A stretch of 64,000 nt of DNA from assembly GCA_039619475.1 (NCBI GenBank), contig CM077115.1, positions 441,596,792-441,660,791 on the forward strand, given 5' to 3'. The translations under genes were made by a program, and so were the position numbers. Positions 34,869-46,522 of this stretch are shown here, piece after piece. Within the stretch, counting starts at the first letter, position 1; every line of letters starts with the position of its first letter. The notes under the pieces were generated by a model. The model had not been told where the DNA came from. It saw only the letters and a list, made by a program, of their open reading frames with translations, and did not search any database. The stretch is from Icerya purchasi. Lineage: Eukaryota; Arthropoda; Insecta; Hemiptera; Monophlebidae.

Positions 34869-35066
34869 TCATGTGTCAATGTCATCGAGTTTGCCCGGAT
34901 CTTCTCCTTCATATCTTTTGTAGAAAAACCGGTTGACATGTACACACCTACACACAAACACCCATAACCCAAAGATCACCTGTAAATTTCGTTCATCTGC
35001 GTATGTAACCAGCTTCCACCAAAGGAATGTGGTTTTTCTTGTGCAACCCGCCCTCTTCAAAGACAT
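34869..35066 (-). pseudogene. Possible coding remnant, unknown (copy in right arm at 45963-46160)
   Basis: 65 codons (MSLKRAGCTRKTTFLWWKL start) of mixed composition. In the right arm the same frame continues beyond its TGA through a TAG to about 46290 with further protein-like sequence (HYERMRTYWGKIWK). The opposite strand is also open here, so the case for coding is weak. No family recognised. Confidence 0.25.
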
Positions 35067-35238
35067 GCATCGTGCTAGAATCTCGAAAGGATCTGTTCAG
35101 GCAGTCAGTATTAGTGTTACATTAAACGTGTAGAATTTGTTGGAGCTGTGTTCTTCACGCATTAATAAAAGTTTGCTCTAACGTTAAAAGTAATAATTTT
35201 CTACATTCTTAGTAAAAAGTTAAAAATATTATTCAAAT

Positions 35239-35658
35239 ATGAATAACAATACCGATTCGATTGATATTAAAGTCGACGAATTTATTCAGAATTCATTTTC
35301 GAGTGATAGTGTCTCGCATACAACTTCATCACCTCCATCACAGCAATCAGATGATGGTTATACAGCAGAAGGATCAACATCTTCTGTACATAATATCATT
35401 GGTCCTGTATTATTGTCAGAACAAGCGGATATAGCGGAATATTTTGTAGATATCAGCATCCATATAGATTGTGATTATGGTTTTCGAGTAACTGAACTAG
35501 CAATGATTGATATGTCTGGCAGAAAGTGTTTGCATACACTGTATAAGCCAAGCAGAGCATGGCATGCATCAAAAATGCCACATTTACAATGTTCTTCGAT
35601 GAGTCATTACTTGAAAAATCCTTCATTATTCTCTATCCCCCCCCCCCCATCAACTTAA
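35239..35658 (+). CDS. Unknown 139-residue protein, left-arm copy
   Basis: The best open frame of the arm. The N-terminal ~60 residues are acidic and Ser/Thr-rich. A compact segment follows at about 65-120 with alternating hydrophobic pattern (FVDISIHIDCDYGFRV, ELAMIDMSGRKCLHTLYKP). The C-terminus runs into a proline stretch coded by a C12 run, then stops. The region beginning FVD and ELAMID vaguely recalls the first motif of DEDD-type exonucleases, with the rest missing; that is a guess. The right-arm copy differs only by three extra prolines. It may be truncated by the C tract. Expression is unknown. Confidence 0.5.
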   Translation: MNNNTDSIDIKVDEFIQNSFSSDSVSHTTSSPPSQQSDDGYTAEGSTSSVHNIIGPVLLSEQADIAEYFVDISIHIDCDYGFRVTELAMIDMSGRKCLHTLYKPSRAWHASKMPHLQCSSMSHYLKNPSLFSIPPPPST

Positions 35659-38122
35659 AGTACTGGTAATGATGAATATTACAAAAATCTGAACCAGTTG
35701 TGTAAAGTGTACATATAATTATTGTCTAATTTTCGAATATAATCCCTCATAATTTGTTCATATCTTTTTAGATTAAAAAATTTTATTTTTTATTTTTTCT
35801 ATAACAAATGAATCTAACTGTTCAACTTTTTCATGTACATCACGTACATCAAGTATTTTCCACAGCTGTGTGAGTTTTCATTAATTTGTAAGTCACAACC
35901 TAAGACCTGGAGAGTTCTCTCAAATATTTTAAAATCTTTCATAATCACATTTTTATAAAAATATGTATTAAGTTCACATGTTATTTAATATTTTTTTATT
36001 TCACAAATATTTTGTCTATGAGGTGTGTTGATCAATAGAGCAACAGGTAGAAAACCTACTAGCTTACGAGACACAGCATGTTCAAAGGAAAAAAAAACGA
36101 GCTAGCACAAGCAGATCAGAGTTGCAACGTGCGAATGAGAGATATATTCTCGAGAACAACAGCTTGATTATAAAAAACGTCGAAGATACATGCATCTATC
36201 AGTGAACAATTATCATATCAAACATAAAAAGGTTGACTAAAAGATTATTATTTTCTTTTCTCCTTCATTCTCGCCACTATTACCACTTGCGCCCCACTGT
36301 CAAGACCTCTGAACATACATTACTAACCTCGCCGATACTATAATATTTTTTCTCTGTGTTATTAAATTAATCCAAGTATATATTTATTCAATTGTTACGC
36401 AAACATTTGTTCAAATCTTTCGTAATATGTCGTGCACACATTTATAACCCGCAGACACTACTCGCTTCATTACCACGAATACATCTCTTTCATTGTTACT
36501 TATCATAACATAGTTTTTCCTGAAATTGTAGAAAAATTCTCTTCATCCCATTCTTCCAGGGTGATTTATTTTCGAATTTCAAATTACGCATAATTATTTT
36601 AGAATCAAATTAAGTATATTTTATCATTTCCAAAAAATCAATCATCTCTGTACAAGACATTAACTTATTTTCACATCAAACATATTATTTTTTTTTAATC
36701 TACCATACATATTATTTTTTATCATTTAAATTTTTTTCTCAATTCACAAATAGCTAACCTATAGAAAACTTATTGTTGTAAACATACATGACGAACTCAC
36801 TCCTCATAATTACATCATGAATTAATTTTTTCTTCATTTTTTTTTTACAATCGTGAAATTGTAGTAGTGTTTTTCAATTTTTTTTTTATTTTCCATACAT
36901 GACAAAAGCAATAGAATCACGGCATCTATGAATGTGTACACAGTACGCTTCCAATAAACTATCATGCATTTTTTTAAATTAGTCCAAGCATACTATTTTT
37001 TCAATAACAAAGCCGATCATACATAATTTTTTCTTCTACATAATCACTAATCTATGAAAACACTTGATTCGTTTACTCATACTGTAGCAACCACTCCTTT
37101 TCCCTCATGCTAACAAACTTCAAAATTTAATAATATAACACGAAATTAATCTAAATATCTGTTCATGCTATTAAAATTAATATATCAATCTTTACATTAA
37201 TTTTGTACATTTCTGAAAAAAATCCTACAACATGTTTTAAAATTAATCGAAGTATACTATTTTATTACCTAAAATCAATTATTCTCTCATACAGTTTTTT
37301 CCAATCATACATAATGTTTTTTCTGTATTGTCATTATTACAAAGTCATACAAAACAACAACACATTTTTAATCATAATGAATCATTCATTCCATTCCGTT
37401 CATGCTATATACCATTATCATTCAATTCAACGTTATGAAATTAGTCTAAATATACATTCATGCTAGCAAAGTTATTATCTCACCCTTTGCATTGTCCCAA
37501 GATGATTTATTTTACATTTTTTCTTTAAATTTCCCTCATACTATTATTTTTGAAATGTAGGATGATAACTATGATTAGAATTCATGATTATGAAGAGAGA
37601 GATGCATGCTGAAATTGTATTGTCATTATATGCGAGATGATGTGTGATTGTGGGTGAGTATGGATGCATGTAAAATATATGAGTGTTTAGTAGAAAACAT
37701 CCGTTCAAGCGTGAACACAGGTGCAGATACAGTTATAGAATGAGAGAGGTAAAAATATATATTTTGTTATGTTTGATATGTGCATGATAAAGAGGTTAAC
37801 AAAGAATAATCACATACCCTCACAACTTAGACATTGAGTTATACCTTTGCAATATTTTAGATGTAAAAACAGTGACATTGACATGTGGTAAACGTTTTCA
37901 TCACTTTTGACTAATTATAACCAATTTTCCAACATTTCTCTTCGTTTTTCCTACATTTTAATACTTTTACACCGTTTTAGTCAATTTTTGCTATTTAATG
38001 CCATTTTTTACAGTGTTTTTACCACCTTTTTCACAATTTTCATCATTCTTTCATCATCTTTGTTAGGTTTTTTCTTACAACTCTTTAACATTTCGATCAT
38101 TGTTAGTGATAACCATCATTAT
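35659..38122. other. Arm sequence without clear genes
   Basis: Apart from the fragment at 36032-36205 I see only AT-rich sequence with a degenerate repeat: the AATTA(G/A)TCTAAATATA-like core occurs near 36366, 36978, 37145, 37242 and 37439. Phe/Ile/Ser-rich ORFs here (such as 37203-37466 and 37907-38188) look like reverse reads of A-rich repeats. The mirror region in the right arm is the same. Confidence 0.6.
36032..36205 (+). pseudogene. Basic coil-like coding fragment, unknown
   Basis: A 57-codon stop-to-stop frame without ATG, of protein-like composition: a glutamine/glutamate helix (IEQQVENLLAYETQ), then a basic patch (KKKRASTSRSELQRANERY). Near 36165 sense appears to pass to the neighbouring frame, which continues with YKKRRRYMHLSVNNYHIKH to a stop near 36240. 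This would fit a frameshifted relic of a longer gene. The mirror copy is at 44815-44988. No family recognised. Confidence 0.35.
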
Positions 38123-38553
38123 TTATGCCTTCAATCTTTCCACTTCAGCAATGCACACATACAGCTTAGCAATCGCAGCAGCCGTTGAACGTTGTAGGAC
38201 AGCAATCGTGATCTCCATATGATTATTGGGATTTAAAAGTCACATCTTTGAACGCTTGATCTAATGCATCAACATGATTTTTTTGTATTCGCCCACCCGC
38301 TGCTGGAGGTTCCACTTAATATTATCAACAGACTATCATACAGTCGTTTAATAAGAGAATCTGTAAGACCCGAGACATTTATTTAACGTTTTCCCAACAC
38401 ATTCACAGACCTACCCTGTACACTAAGGAAATCTTTAAACATCTCTGTAACCATTCCTTTTAAGCTGGCGGGAGCAAGGAACTCCTATAAACGTTTCTCA
38501 ATCAGCACTTCATCGTTCATCGTCCATGGTTTCACTCCCCATTGCACAGACAT
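38123..38553 (-). pseudogene. Decayed unknown gene 2, left-arm copy
   Basis: On the minus strand an ATG at 38553 starts MSVQWGVKPWTMNDEVLIEK. The same frame continues past a TAG and a TAA with protein-like sequence (EFLAPASLKGMVTEMFKDF, then VSGLTDSLIKRLYDS). After a frameshift a proline/glycine segment and an AFKDVTFKSQ end follow to 38224. Four bases on, an ATG at 38218 opens 31 more codons (ITIAVLQRSTAAAIAKLY) to 38123. Together this reads as one ~140-residue protein broken by two stops and two indels. No family recognised. An identical copy lies at 42467-42897. Confidence 0.5.
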
Positions 38554-38639
38554 GTAATAAACATTTTCTTCTTTTACTATTTTCTTATGCTTTAACACTA
38601 TTACATCATTTTTCCTCGCTTCTAACTAATTGTAACCAG

Positions 38640-38900
38640 TTTTCCATTATTTCTTAGCATGTTCTTCTGTTTTAGAACCTTTTTGCGCTATTTTTTTTCA
38701 TCAATTTATGTTATTTCACATCGTTTTTCTGGTGATTTTAGTGCTTTTCACACAATTTTACTAATTATTTTCGACTATTTCTTAACATGTTCTTCTGTTT
38801 TAGGACCTTTTTGCACTATTTTTTCATCAATTTATGTTATTTAACATCGTGTTTCTAGTGTTTTACTACCTTTCACACAATTTTACTCAATTTTTCCCAC
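38640..38900. repeat. Two tandem copies of a ~120-bp repeat
   Basis: The block around 38650-38770 repeats at about 38775-38895 with few changes; a more diverged relative sits at 37905-38045. The mirror copy is in the right arm (about 42120-42380). Confidence 0.75.
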
Positions 38901-39138
38901 ATCTTTGAAGATTTTTTTCATTTATCTCATACATTATATGTCCGAATGTGACGATTAACTAACCTTTTAAGTACATTTTATAATTCGATACAAATAACGA
39001 AAGATCTAATTCAATTTTGTTTAAAATTTATTCAATAATTTTTATGACATTCATCATAATCAATAAAAATAATCATTGCTTCAATGCTAAATTATATCAG
39101 ATCATTATTAACTGTTCATAACACACAGCATAAAAAGA

Positions 39139-40185
39139 TTAATTTAACTGATTATATCCTTCTTCTACCAACTTTTCTTGTATCATACAAATTTCAGCAT
39201 CTACATCAGTATTTTCCAGTTGTTTAGATGTGTGTAGTATCAATAATCATTCAACCGCTTCATTAGGTTCGTCAGAATAAATTGATAAAAGGATCTTCAA
39301 GATTTACTTTGCGGCATGTGCTATATGTACGTTTCTTTTTTGTTTCACCAGGATAAACTTTTATACTATGTATGTTAGATTGAAACGGAGATCGTATTTT
39401 TTTCTGTATTTAGGAAATGGAGTTCCCTTTAATACACTAGTAACACATACATGAGATCCAGTAAATTCCAGTATTTCCTCATATAGAGCTAAATCATTAT
39501 TTGTTTATTTATTCTTATCAACATTCATTTCCATCTGTAAATGAATCAAACCTTGTGTGTAAGGAAATTTGGTTAGGGTTCTTCCTTTTCCTAAATAAAT
39601 TTCATCACATTCACGATTCCATAGAAAGTGGTGTTGATCCCATCATATACTCATGAGTATTAGCATTATACGGTATTCAATATACTCGATCATTTATACA
39701 GATTCATCACCAGATATTTGAAATAGATCAATTTCACATTTATTAATAGACTTATATCCAGACTTATTATCACTATTTTCATAATCTTCTTAATTTTCAT
39801 CATTATTTTCACAACCATCTTTCGTACTGACACTAGAAAGTTTGTGTCGTTTTACCATTGCCATATCACTTATTCCATCAGAATCCTTTTTCATCCTTTT
39901 AGATATTTGTATTGTTTCCCGAATATCCAATATATATTTTGTAACAGGTTCAAGCACATCAGATGAATTGTTTGTAAAAATTTCCAGAACTGTAGTGTGT
40001 TATATTTTTTCATTAGATCGCTATACATTCTTTCCCTTTCGCTTTTAAGATATGCTTCATTATTTATTCTATTATTACTAATATTAAACATGACTTTACT
40101 CATTAACACCATTATTACAGTTAATTTAAAAATTTATCAAAACTCACATGTAAATTTCTTTTTATACACATTGCAGCATCTATTT
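39139..40185 (-). pseudogene. Decayed unknown gene 1, spanning spacer and left arm
   Basis: Minus-strand coding remnant about 1 kb long. It starts in the spacer (open frame 39891-40112, with SERERMYSDLMKKYNTLQF). After a shift near 39975 it continues as SSDVLEPVTKYILDIRETI and DGISDMAMVKRHK, then crosses the arm edge at 39822 without a break. From there one frame carries EIDLFQISGDE, WDQHHFLWNRECDEIYL, FPYTQGLIHLQME, LYEEILEFTGSHVC and KGTPFPKYRKKYDLRFN, with in-frame stops between the blocks. After two shifts it ends in CMIQEKLVEEGYNQLN at 39142. Acidic and charged, with no motif I recognise; no RT or transposase. An earlier ORF at 40189-40410 could be its N-terminus. Confidence 0.5.
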
Positions 40186-41197
40186 TGATCACAGAGATTC
40201 ATGATTATTCATCAACAGTAATTTATAGAAAGTTTTTTTTAATGTTATAAAGAAATATTCAGTTCTATCATGCTTATTATATTCATAATATATTTCAAAC
40301 TGTTCCCTAAATACACTATTCATGAAACAAATCTTTATAATAGCTACAATAAAATTGATATGATTTAAGCTGGAAATAGCATATTTTGCAGTAAAATCAC
40401 TGTTTCGCATCTAAAATGCTAATATTTTGGGGTAAAAATGGTCTTTTCCCTATAAAATTTGATGTTTTGTCTAAATGTTGATATTTTTACTCCTAAATGG
40501 TGTAATTTCTGAATGATGAGTCTTTTTAGACTGAGCTATATACTTCTTGATATGGTATTCTATTCATTGTGAAGATTTGTTTGAACGGGTTCAGGTCTGG
40601 TTGTGGAAGGTTTACAGAACTTTTCTCCGGCATCGATTATAGTAGAATGGTTGTTGTATGTTAGTTAGATGATGATGTTTGATTGTGAATAATAAAAATG
40701 GGTAAGAGGTGGAGTGTGTCCCATCAAGCAGAGAGAGTACTGTTTAGTAATTATCTCTATCATTTGTACACATTGCAAGGCAGATATATTATGTTTAGTC
40801 AAAATTAGTTGATGAATATCATTCTGTTTTTTCATTTAATGTTCAGACTGAGAGATGCGACGGGCTAGACAACATCAAGACTCATTCAATCACTACATTA
40901 TTTTTGCACCATTTTCTGATGTTTAACTCAATTTTTTATGTTTGATCGACTCTTTTGCTGTTTTTTGATAATTTTCATGGATACAAACTTCATAATGTGA
41001 AGTAATTTTAGTTATTTCAACAGTATTTTACTCACAAAATGAAATATAATATCGCAAACACACTGAACATGAAAAAATTCTTTACAAATATAAATAAACA
41101 ATGATTTTTTTTTCAATCAATGATCCAAACTAGCAGTTTCAGAAATATATCAGACCTTGACTAAAATCCCCAAATTATTTAATGTGTTTTTTTTTTT
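39823..41197. other. Single-copy spacer of the inverted duplication
   Basis: 1.37 kb between the arms. The left part (to about 40410) holds the 5' portion of gene 1 and a 73-codon minus-strand ORF (40189-40410, containing MNSVFREQFEIYYEYNKH). The right part (40411-41197) is AT-rich with no supported feature. Confidence 0.7.
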
Positions 41198-41881
41198 AAA
41201 GATGGTTGTGAAAATAATGATGAAAATTAAGAAGATTATGAAAATAGTGATAATAAGTCTGGATATAAGTCTATTAATAAATGTGAAATTGATCTATTTC
41301 AAATATCTGGTGATGAATCTGTATAAATGATCGAGTATATTGAATACCGTATAATGCTAATACTCATGAGTATATGATGGGATCAACACCACTTTCTATG
41401 GAATCGTGAATGTGATGAAATTTATTTAGGAAAAGGAAGAACCCTAACCAAATTTCCTTACACACAAGGTTTGATTCATTTACAGATGGAAATGAATGTT
41501 GATAAGAATAAATAAACAAATAATGATTTAGCTCTATATGAGGAAATACTGGAATTTACTGGATCTCATGTATGTGTTACTAGTGTATTAAAGGGAACTC
41601 CATTTCCTAAATACAGAAAAAAATACGATCTCCGTTTCAATCTAACATACATAGTATAAAAGTTTATCCTGGTGAAACAAAAAAGAAACGTACATATAGC
41701 ACATGCCGCAAAGTAAATCTTGAAGATCCTTTTATCAATTTATTCTGACGAACCTAATGAAGCGGTTGAATGATTATTGATACTACACACATCTAAACAA
41801 CTGGAAAATACTGATGTAGATGCTGAAATTTGTATGATACAAGAAAAGTTGGTAGAAGAAGGATATAATCAGTTAAATTAA
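41198..41881 (+). pseudogene. Gene 1, right-arm copy, truncated at its 5' side
   Basis: The plus-strand duplicate of 39139-39822, ending at the same TAA (41879-41881). In-frame stops interrupt the blocks (for example TAA before EDYENSDN near 41228, TGA before WDQHHF). Only the part inside the arm is present; the region encoding SERERMYSDLMKKY is missing here, which marks this copy as the derived one. Confidence 0.5.
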
Positions 41882-42466
41882 TCTTTTTATGCTGTGTGTT
41901 ATGAACAGTTAATAATGATCTGATATAATTTAGCATTGAAGCAATGATTATTTTTATTGATTATGATGAATGTCATAAAAATTATTGAATAAATTTTAAA
42001 CAAAATTGAATTAGATCTTTCGTTATTTGTATCGAATTATAAAATGTACTTAAAAGGTTAGTTAATCGTCACATTCGGACATATAATGTATGAGATAAAT
42101 GAAAAAAATCTTCAAAGATGTGGGAAAAATTGAGTAAAATTGTGTGAAAGGTAGTAAAACACTAGAAACACGATGTTAAATAACATAAATTGATGAAAAA
42201 ATAGTGCAAAAAGGTCCTAAAACAGAAGAACATGTTAAGAAATAGTCGAAAATAATTAGTAAAATTGTGTGAAAAGCACTAAAATCACCAGAAAAACGAT
42301 GTGAAATAACATAAATTGATGAAAAAAAATAGCGCAAAAAGGTTCTAAAACAGAAGAACATGCTAAGAAATAATGGAAAACTGGTTACAATTAGTTAGAA
42401 GCGAGGAAAAATGATGTAATAGTGTTAAAGCATAAGAAAATAGTAAAAGAAGAAAATGTTTATTAC

Positions 42467-42897
42467 ATGTCTGTGCAATGGGGAGTGAAACCATGGACGA
42501 TGAACGATGAAGTGCTGATTGAGAAACGTTTATAGGAGTTCCTTGCTCCCGCCAGCTTAAAAGGAATGGTTACAGAGATGTTTAAAGATTTCCTTAGTGT
42601 ACAGGGTAGGTCTGTGAATGTGTTGGGAAAACGTTAAATAAATGTCTCGGGTCTTACAGATTCTCTTATTAAACGACTGTATGATAGTCTGTTGATAATA
42701 TTAAGTGGAACCTCCAGCAGCGGGTGGGCGAATACAAAAAAATCATGTTGATGCATTAGATCAAGCGTTCAAAGATGTGACTTTTAAATCCCAATAATCA
42801 TATGGAGATCACGATTGCTGTCCTACAACGTTCAACGGCTGCTGCGATTGCTAAGCTGTATGTGTGCATTGCTGAAGTGGAAAGATTGAAGGCATAA
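42467..42897 (+). pseudogene. Gene 2, right-arm copy
   Basis: Duplicate of 38123-38553, with the same ATG, the same TAG and TAA positions and the same indel near 42700. Because the lesions are shared, decay happened before the inverted duplication or was homogenised afterwards. Confidence 0.5.
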
Positions 42898-45361
42898 ATA
42901 ATGATGGTTATCACTAACAATGATCGAAATGTTAAAGAGTTGTAAGAAAAAACCTAACAAAGATGATGAAAGAATGATGAAAATTGTGAAAAAGGTGGTA
43001 AAAACACTGTAAAAAATGGCATTAAATAGCAAAAATTGACTAAAACGGTGTAAAAGTATTAAAATGTAGGAAAAACGAAGAGAAATGTTGGAAAATTGGT
43101 TATAATTAGTCAAAAGTGATGAAAACGTTTACCACATGTCAATGTCACTGTTTTTACATCTAAAATATTGCAAAGGTATAACTCAATGTCTAAGTTGTGA
43201 GGGTATGTGATTATTCTTTGTTAACCTCTTTATCATGCACATATCAAACATAACAAAATATATATTTTTACCTCTCTCATTCTATAACTGTATCTGCACC
43301 TGTGTTCACGCTTGAACGGATGTTTTCTACTAAACACTCATATATTTTACATGCATCCATACTCACCCACAATCACACATCATCTCGCATATAATGACAA
43401 TACAATTTCAGCATGCATCTCTCTCTTCATAATCATGAATTCTAATCATAGTTATCATCCTACATTTCAAAAATAATAGTATGAGGGAAATTTAAAGAAA
43501 AAATGTAAAATAAATCATCTTGGGACAATGCAAAGGGTGAGATAATAACTTTGCTAGCATGAATGTATATTTAGACTAATTTCATAACGTTGAATTGAAT
43601 GATAATGGTATATAGCATGAACGGAATGGAATGAATGATTCATTATGATTAAAAATGTGTTGTTGTTTTGTATGACTTTGTAATAATGACAATACAGAAA
43701 AAACATTATGTATGATTGGAAAAAACTGTATGAGAGAATAATTGATTTTAGGTAATAAAATAGTATACTTCGATTAATTTTAAAACATGTTGTAGGATTT
43801 TTTTCAGAAATGTACAAAATTAATGTAAAGATTGATATATTAATTTTAATAGCATGAACAGATATTTAGATTAATTTCGTGTTATATTATTAAATTTTGA
43901 AGTTTGTTAGCATGAGGGAAAAGGAGTGGTTGCTACAGTATGAGTAAACGAATCAAGTGTTTTCATAGATTAGTGATTATGTAGAAGAAAAAATTATGTA
44001 TGATCGGCTTTGTTATTGAAAAAATAGTATGCTTGGACTAATTTAAAAAAATGCATGATAGTTTATTGGAAGCGTACTGTGTACACATTCATAGATGCCG
44101 TGATTCTATTGCTTTTGTCATGTATGGAAAATAAAAAAAAAATTGAAAAACACTACTACAATTTCACGATTGTAAAAAAAAAATGAAGAAAAAATTAATT
44201 CATGATGTAATTATGAGGAGTGAGTTCGTCATGTATGTTTACAACAATAAGTTTTCTATAGGTTAGCTATTTGTGAATTGAGAAAAAAATTTAAATGATA
44301 AAAAATAATATGTATGGTAGATTAAAAAAAAATAATATGTTTGATGTGAAAATAAGTTAATGTCTTGTACAGAGATGATTGATTTTTTGGAAATGATAAA
44401 ATATACTTAATTTGATTCTAAAATAATTATGCGTAATTTGAAATTCGAAAATAAATCACCCTGGAAGAATGGGATGAAGAGAATTTTTCTACAATTTCAG
44501 GAAAAACTATGTTATGATAAGTAACAATGAAAGAGATGTATTCGTGGTAATGAAGCGAGTAGTGTCTGCGGGTTATAAATGTGTGCACGACATATTACGA
44601 AAGATTTGAACAAATGTTTGCGTAACAATTGAATAAATATATACTTGGATTAATTTAATAACACAGAGAAAAAATATTATAGTATCGGCGAGGTTAGTAA
44701 TGTATGTTCAGAGGTCTTGACAGTGGGGCGCAAGTGGTAATAGTGGCGAGAATGAAGGAGAAAAGAAAATAATAATCTTTTAGTCAACCTTTTTATGTTT
44801 GATATGATAATTGTTCACTGATAGATGCATGTATCTTCGACGTTTTTTATAATCAAGCTGTTGTTCTCGAGAATATATCTCTCATTCGCACGTTGCAACT
44901 CTGATCTGCTTGTGCTAGCTCGTTTTTTTTTCCTTTGAACATGCTGTGTCTCGTAAGCTAGTAGGTTTTCTACCTGTTGCTCTATTGATCAACACACCTC
45001 ATAGACAAAATATTTGTGAAATAAAAAAATATTAAATAACATGTGAACTTAATACATATTTTTATAAAAATGTGATTATGAAAGATTTTAAAATATTTGA
45101 GAGAACTCTCCAGGTCTTAGGTTGTGACTTACAAATTAATGAAAACTCACACAGCTGTGGAAAATACTTGATGTACGTGATGTACATGAAAAAGTTGAAC
45201 AGTTAGATTCATTTGTTATAGAAAAAATAAAAAATAAAATTTTTTAATCTAAAAAGATATGAACAAATTATGTGGGATTATATTCGAAAATTAGACAATA
45301 ATTATATGTACACTTTACACAACTGGTTCAGATTTTTGTAATATTCATCATTACCAGTACT

Positions 45362-45790
45362 TTAAGTTGATGGGGGGGGGGGGGGGGGGGGGATAGAGAA
45401 TAATGAAGGATTTTTCAAGTAATGACTCATCGAAGAACATTGTAAATGTGGCATTTTTGATGCATGCCATGCTCTGCTTGGCTTATACAGTGTATGCAAA
45501 CACTTTCTGCCAGACATATCAATCATTGCTAGTTCAGTTACTCGAAAACCATAATCACAATCTATATGGATGCTGATATCTACAAAATATTCCGCTATAT
45601 CCGCTTGTTCTGACAATAATACAGGACCAATGATATTATGTACAGAAGATGTTGATCCTTCTGCTGTATAACCATCATCTGATTGCTGTGATGGAGGTGA
45701 TGAAGTTGTATGCGAGACACTATCACTCGAAAATGAATTCTGAATAAATTCGTCGACTTTAATATCAATCGAATCGGTATTGTTATTCAT
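45362..45790 (-). CDS. Unknown 142-residue protein, right-arm copy
   Basis: Same as 35239-35658 except for a G21 instead of a C12 run (nine extra bases, three prolines, in frame). See the left copy for the domain description. Upstream sequence is also duplicated, so any promoter is shared by the copies. Confidence 0.5.
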   Translation of the reverse strand: MNNNTDSIDIKVDEFIQNSFSSDSVSHTTSSPPSQQSDDGYTAEGSTSSVHNIIGPVLLSEQADIAEYFVDISIHIDCDYGFRVTELAMIDMSGRKCLHTLYKPSRAWHASKMPHLQCSSMSHYLKNPSLFSIPPPPPPPST

Positions 45791-46522
45791 ATTTGAATAA
45801 TATTTTTAACTTTTTACTAAGAATGTAGAAAATTATTACTTTTAACGTTAGAGCAAACTTTTATTAATGCGTGAAGAACACAGCTCCAACAAATTCTACA
45901 CGTTTAATGTAACACTAATACTGACTGCCTGAACAGATCCTTTCGAGATTCTAGCACGATGCATGTCTTTGAAGAGGGCGGGTTGCACAAGAAAAACCAC
46001 ATTCCTTTGGTGGAAGCTGGTTACATACGCAGATGAACGAAATTTACAGGTGATCTTTGGGTTATGGGTGTTTGTGTGTAGGTGTGTACATGTCAACCGG
46101 TTTTTCTACAAAAGATATGAAGGAGAAGATCCGGGCAAACTCGATGACATTGACACATGATCGAAATCAACGGCATAGCAACATTCATGCAAGGCAATAA
46201 GCAGAGTACCTTTGCATTATGAGCGTATGCGGACATATTGGGGGAAAATATGGAAGATATTGAAAAAAAATATATATTTAGAGTTTGAAAAAAATGAAAT
46301 AATCTTAAACTAACAGATTCGAAAAAAATTATTATGAATGATGAGAAAATCATTGTTAGCAGATGGGTGCGTGGGAATGAATGGTATGGTTTCACTGTAG
46401 TTTCAGGGGGATGTACTCATGAAAAATAATAGAAAAGAATTGAAATTTGTGTAGGATGGATAGGGGAGAGGGAAAATATGAAACAGCGTTAAATAAAAAT
46501 ATACCCGAATTAATTTTTGAAT

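Larger units (their letters stand above)
34395..39822. repeat. Left arm of a 5.4-kb inverted duplication
   Basis: Every base here pairs in reverse order with 41198-46522 plus 50099-50211. For most of the arm left + right coordinate = 81020; outside the C/G tract it is 81029. The only differences I noticed are a few substitutions (for example near 35744 and 34427) and C12 versus G21. The arm is AT-rich with degenerate ~200-bp repeats (an AATTAGTCTAAATATA-like core recurs) and scattered coding remnants. No TE protein is present. The outer edge abuts a truncated LINE; the inner edge continues without a break into the spacer. Confidence 0.95.

Noticed and set aside
37203..38188. Phe/Ile/Ser-rich ORFs in the arms (mirrored at 42832-43817)
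   Set aside because: Reverse reads of A-rich repetitive sequence, with no protein-like pattern.
40189..40410. Slight resemblance of the spacer ORF (CFMNSVFREQFE ... LKKTFYKLL) to the N-terminal box of ubiquitin-specific proteases
   Set aside because: The glycine/asparagine residues ahead of the catalytic cysteine are missing, and nothing downstream looks like the rest of the fold.
38224..41881. Alternative genetic code (TAA/TAG as Gln) for the unknown genes
   Set aside because: TGA also interrupts the frames and frameshifts are present, which fits ordinary decay better; kept only as a note under the stop-codon finding.
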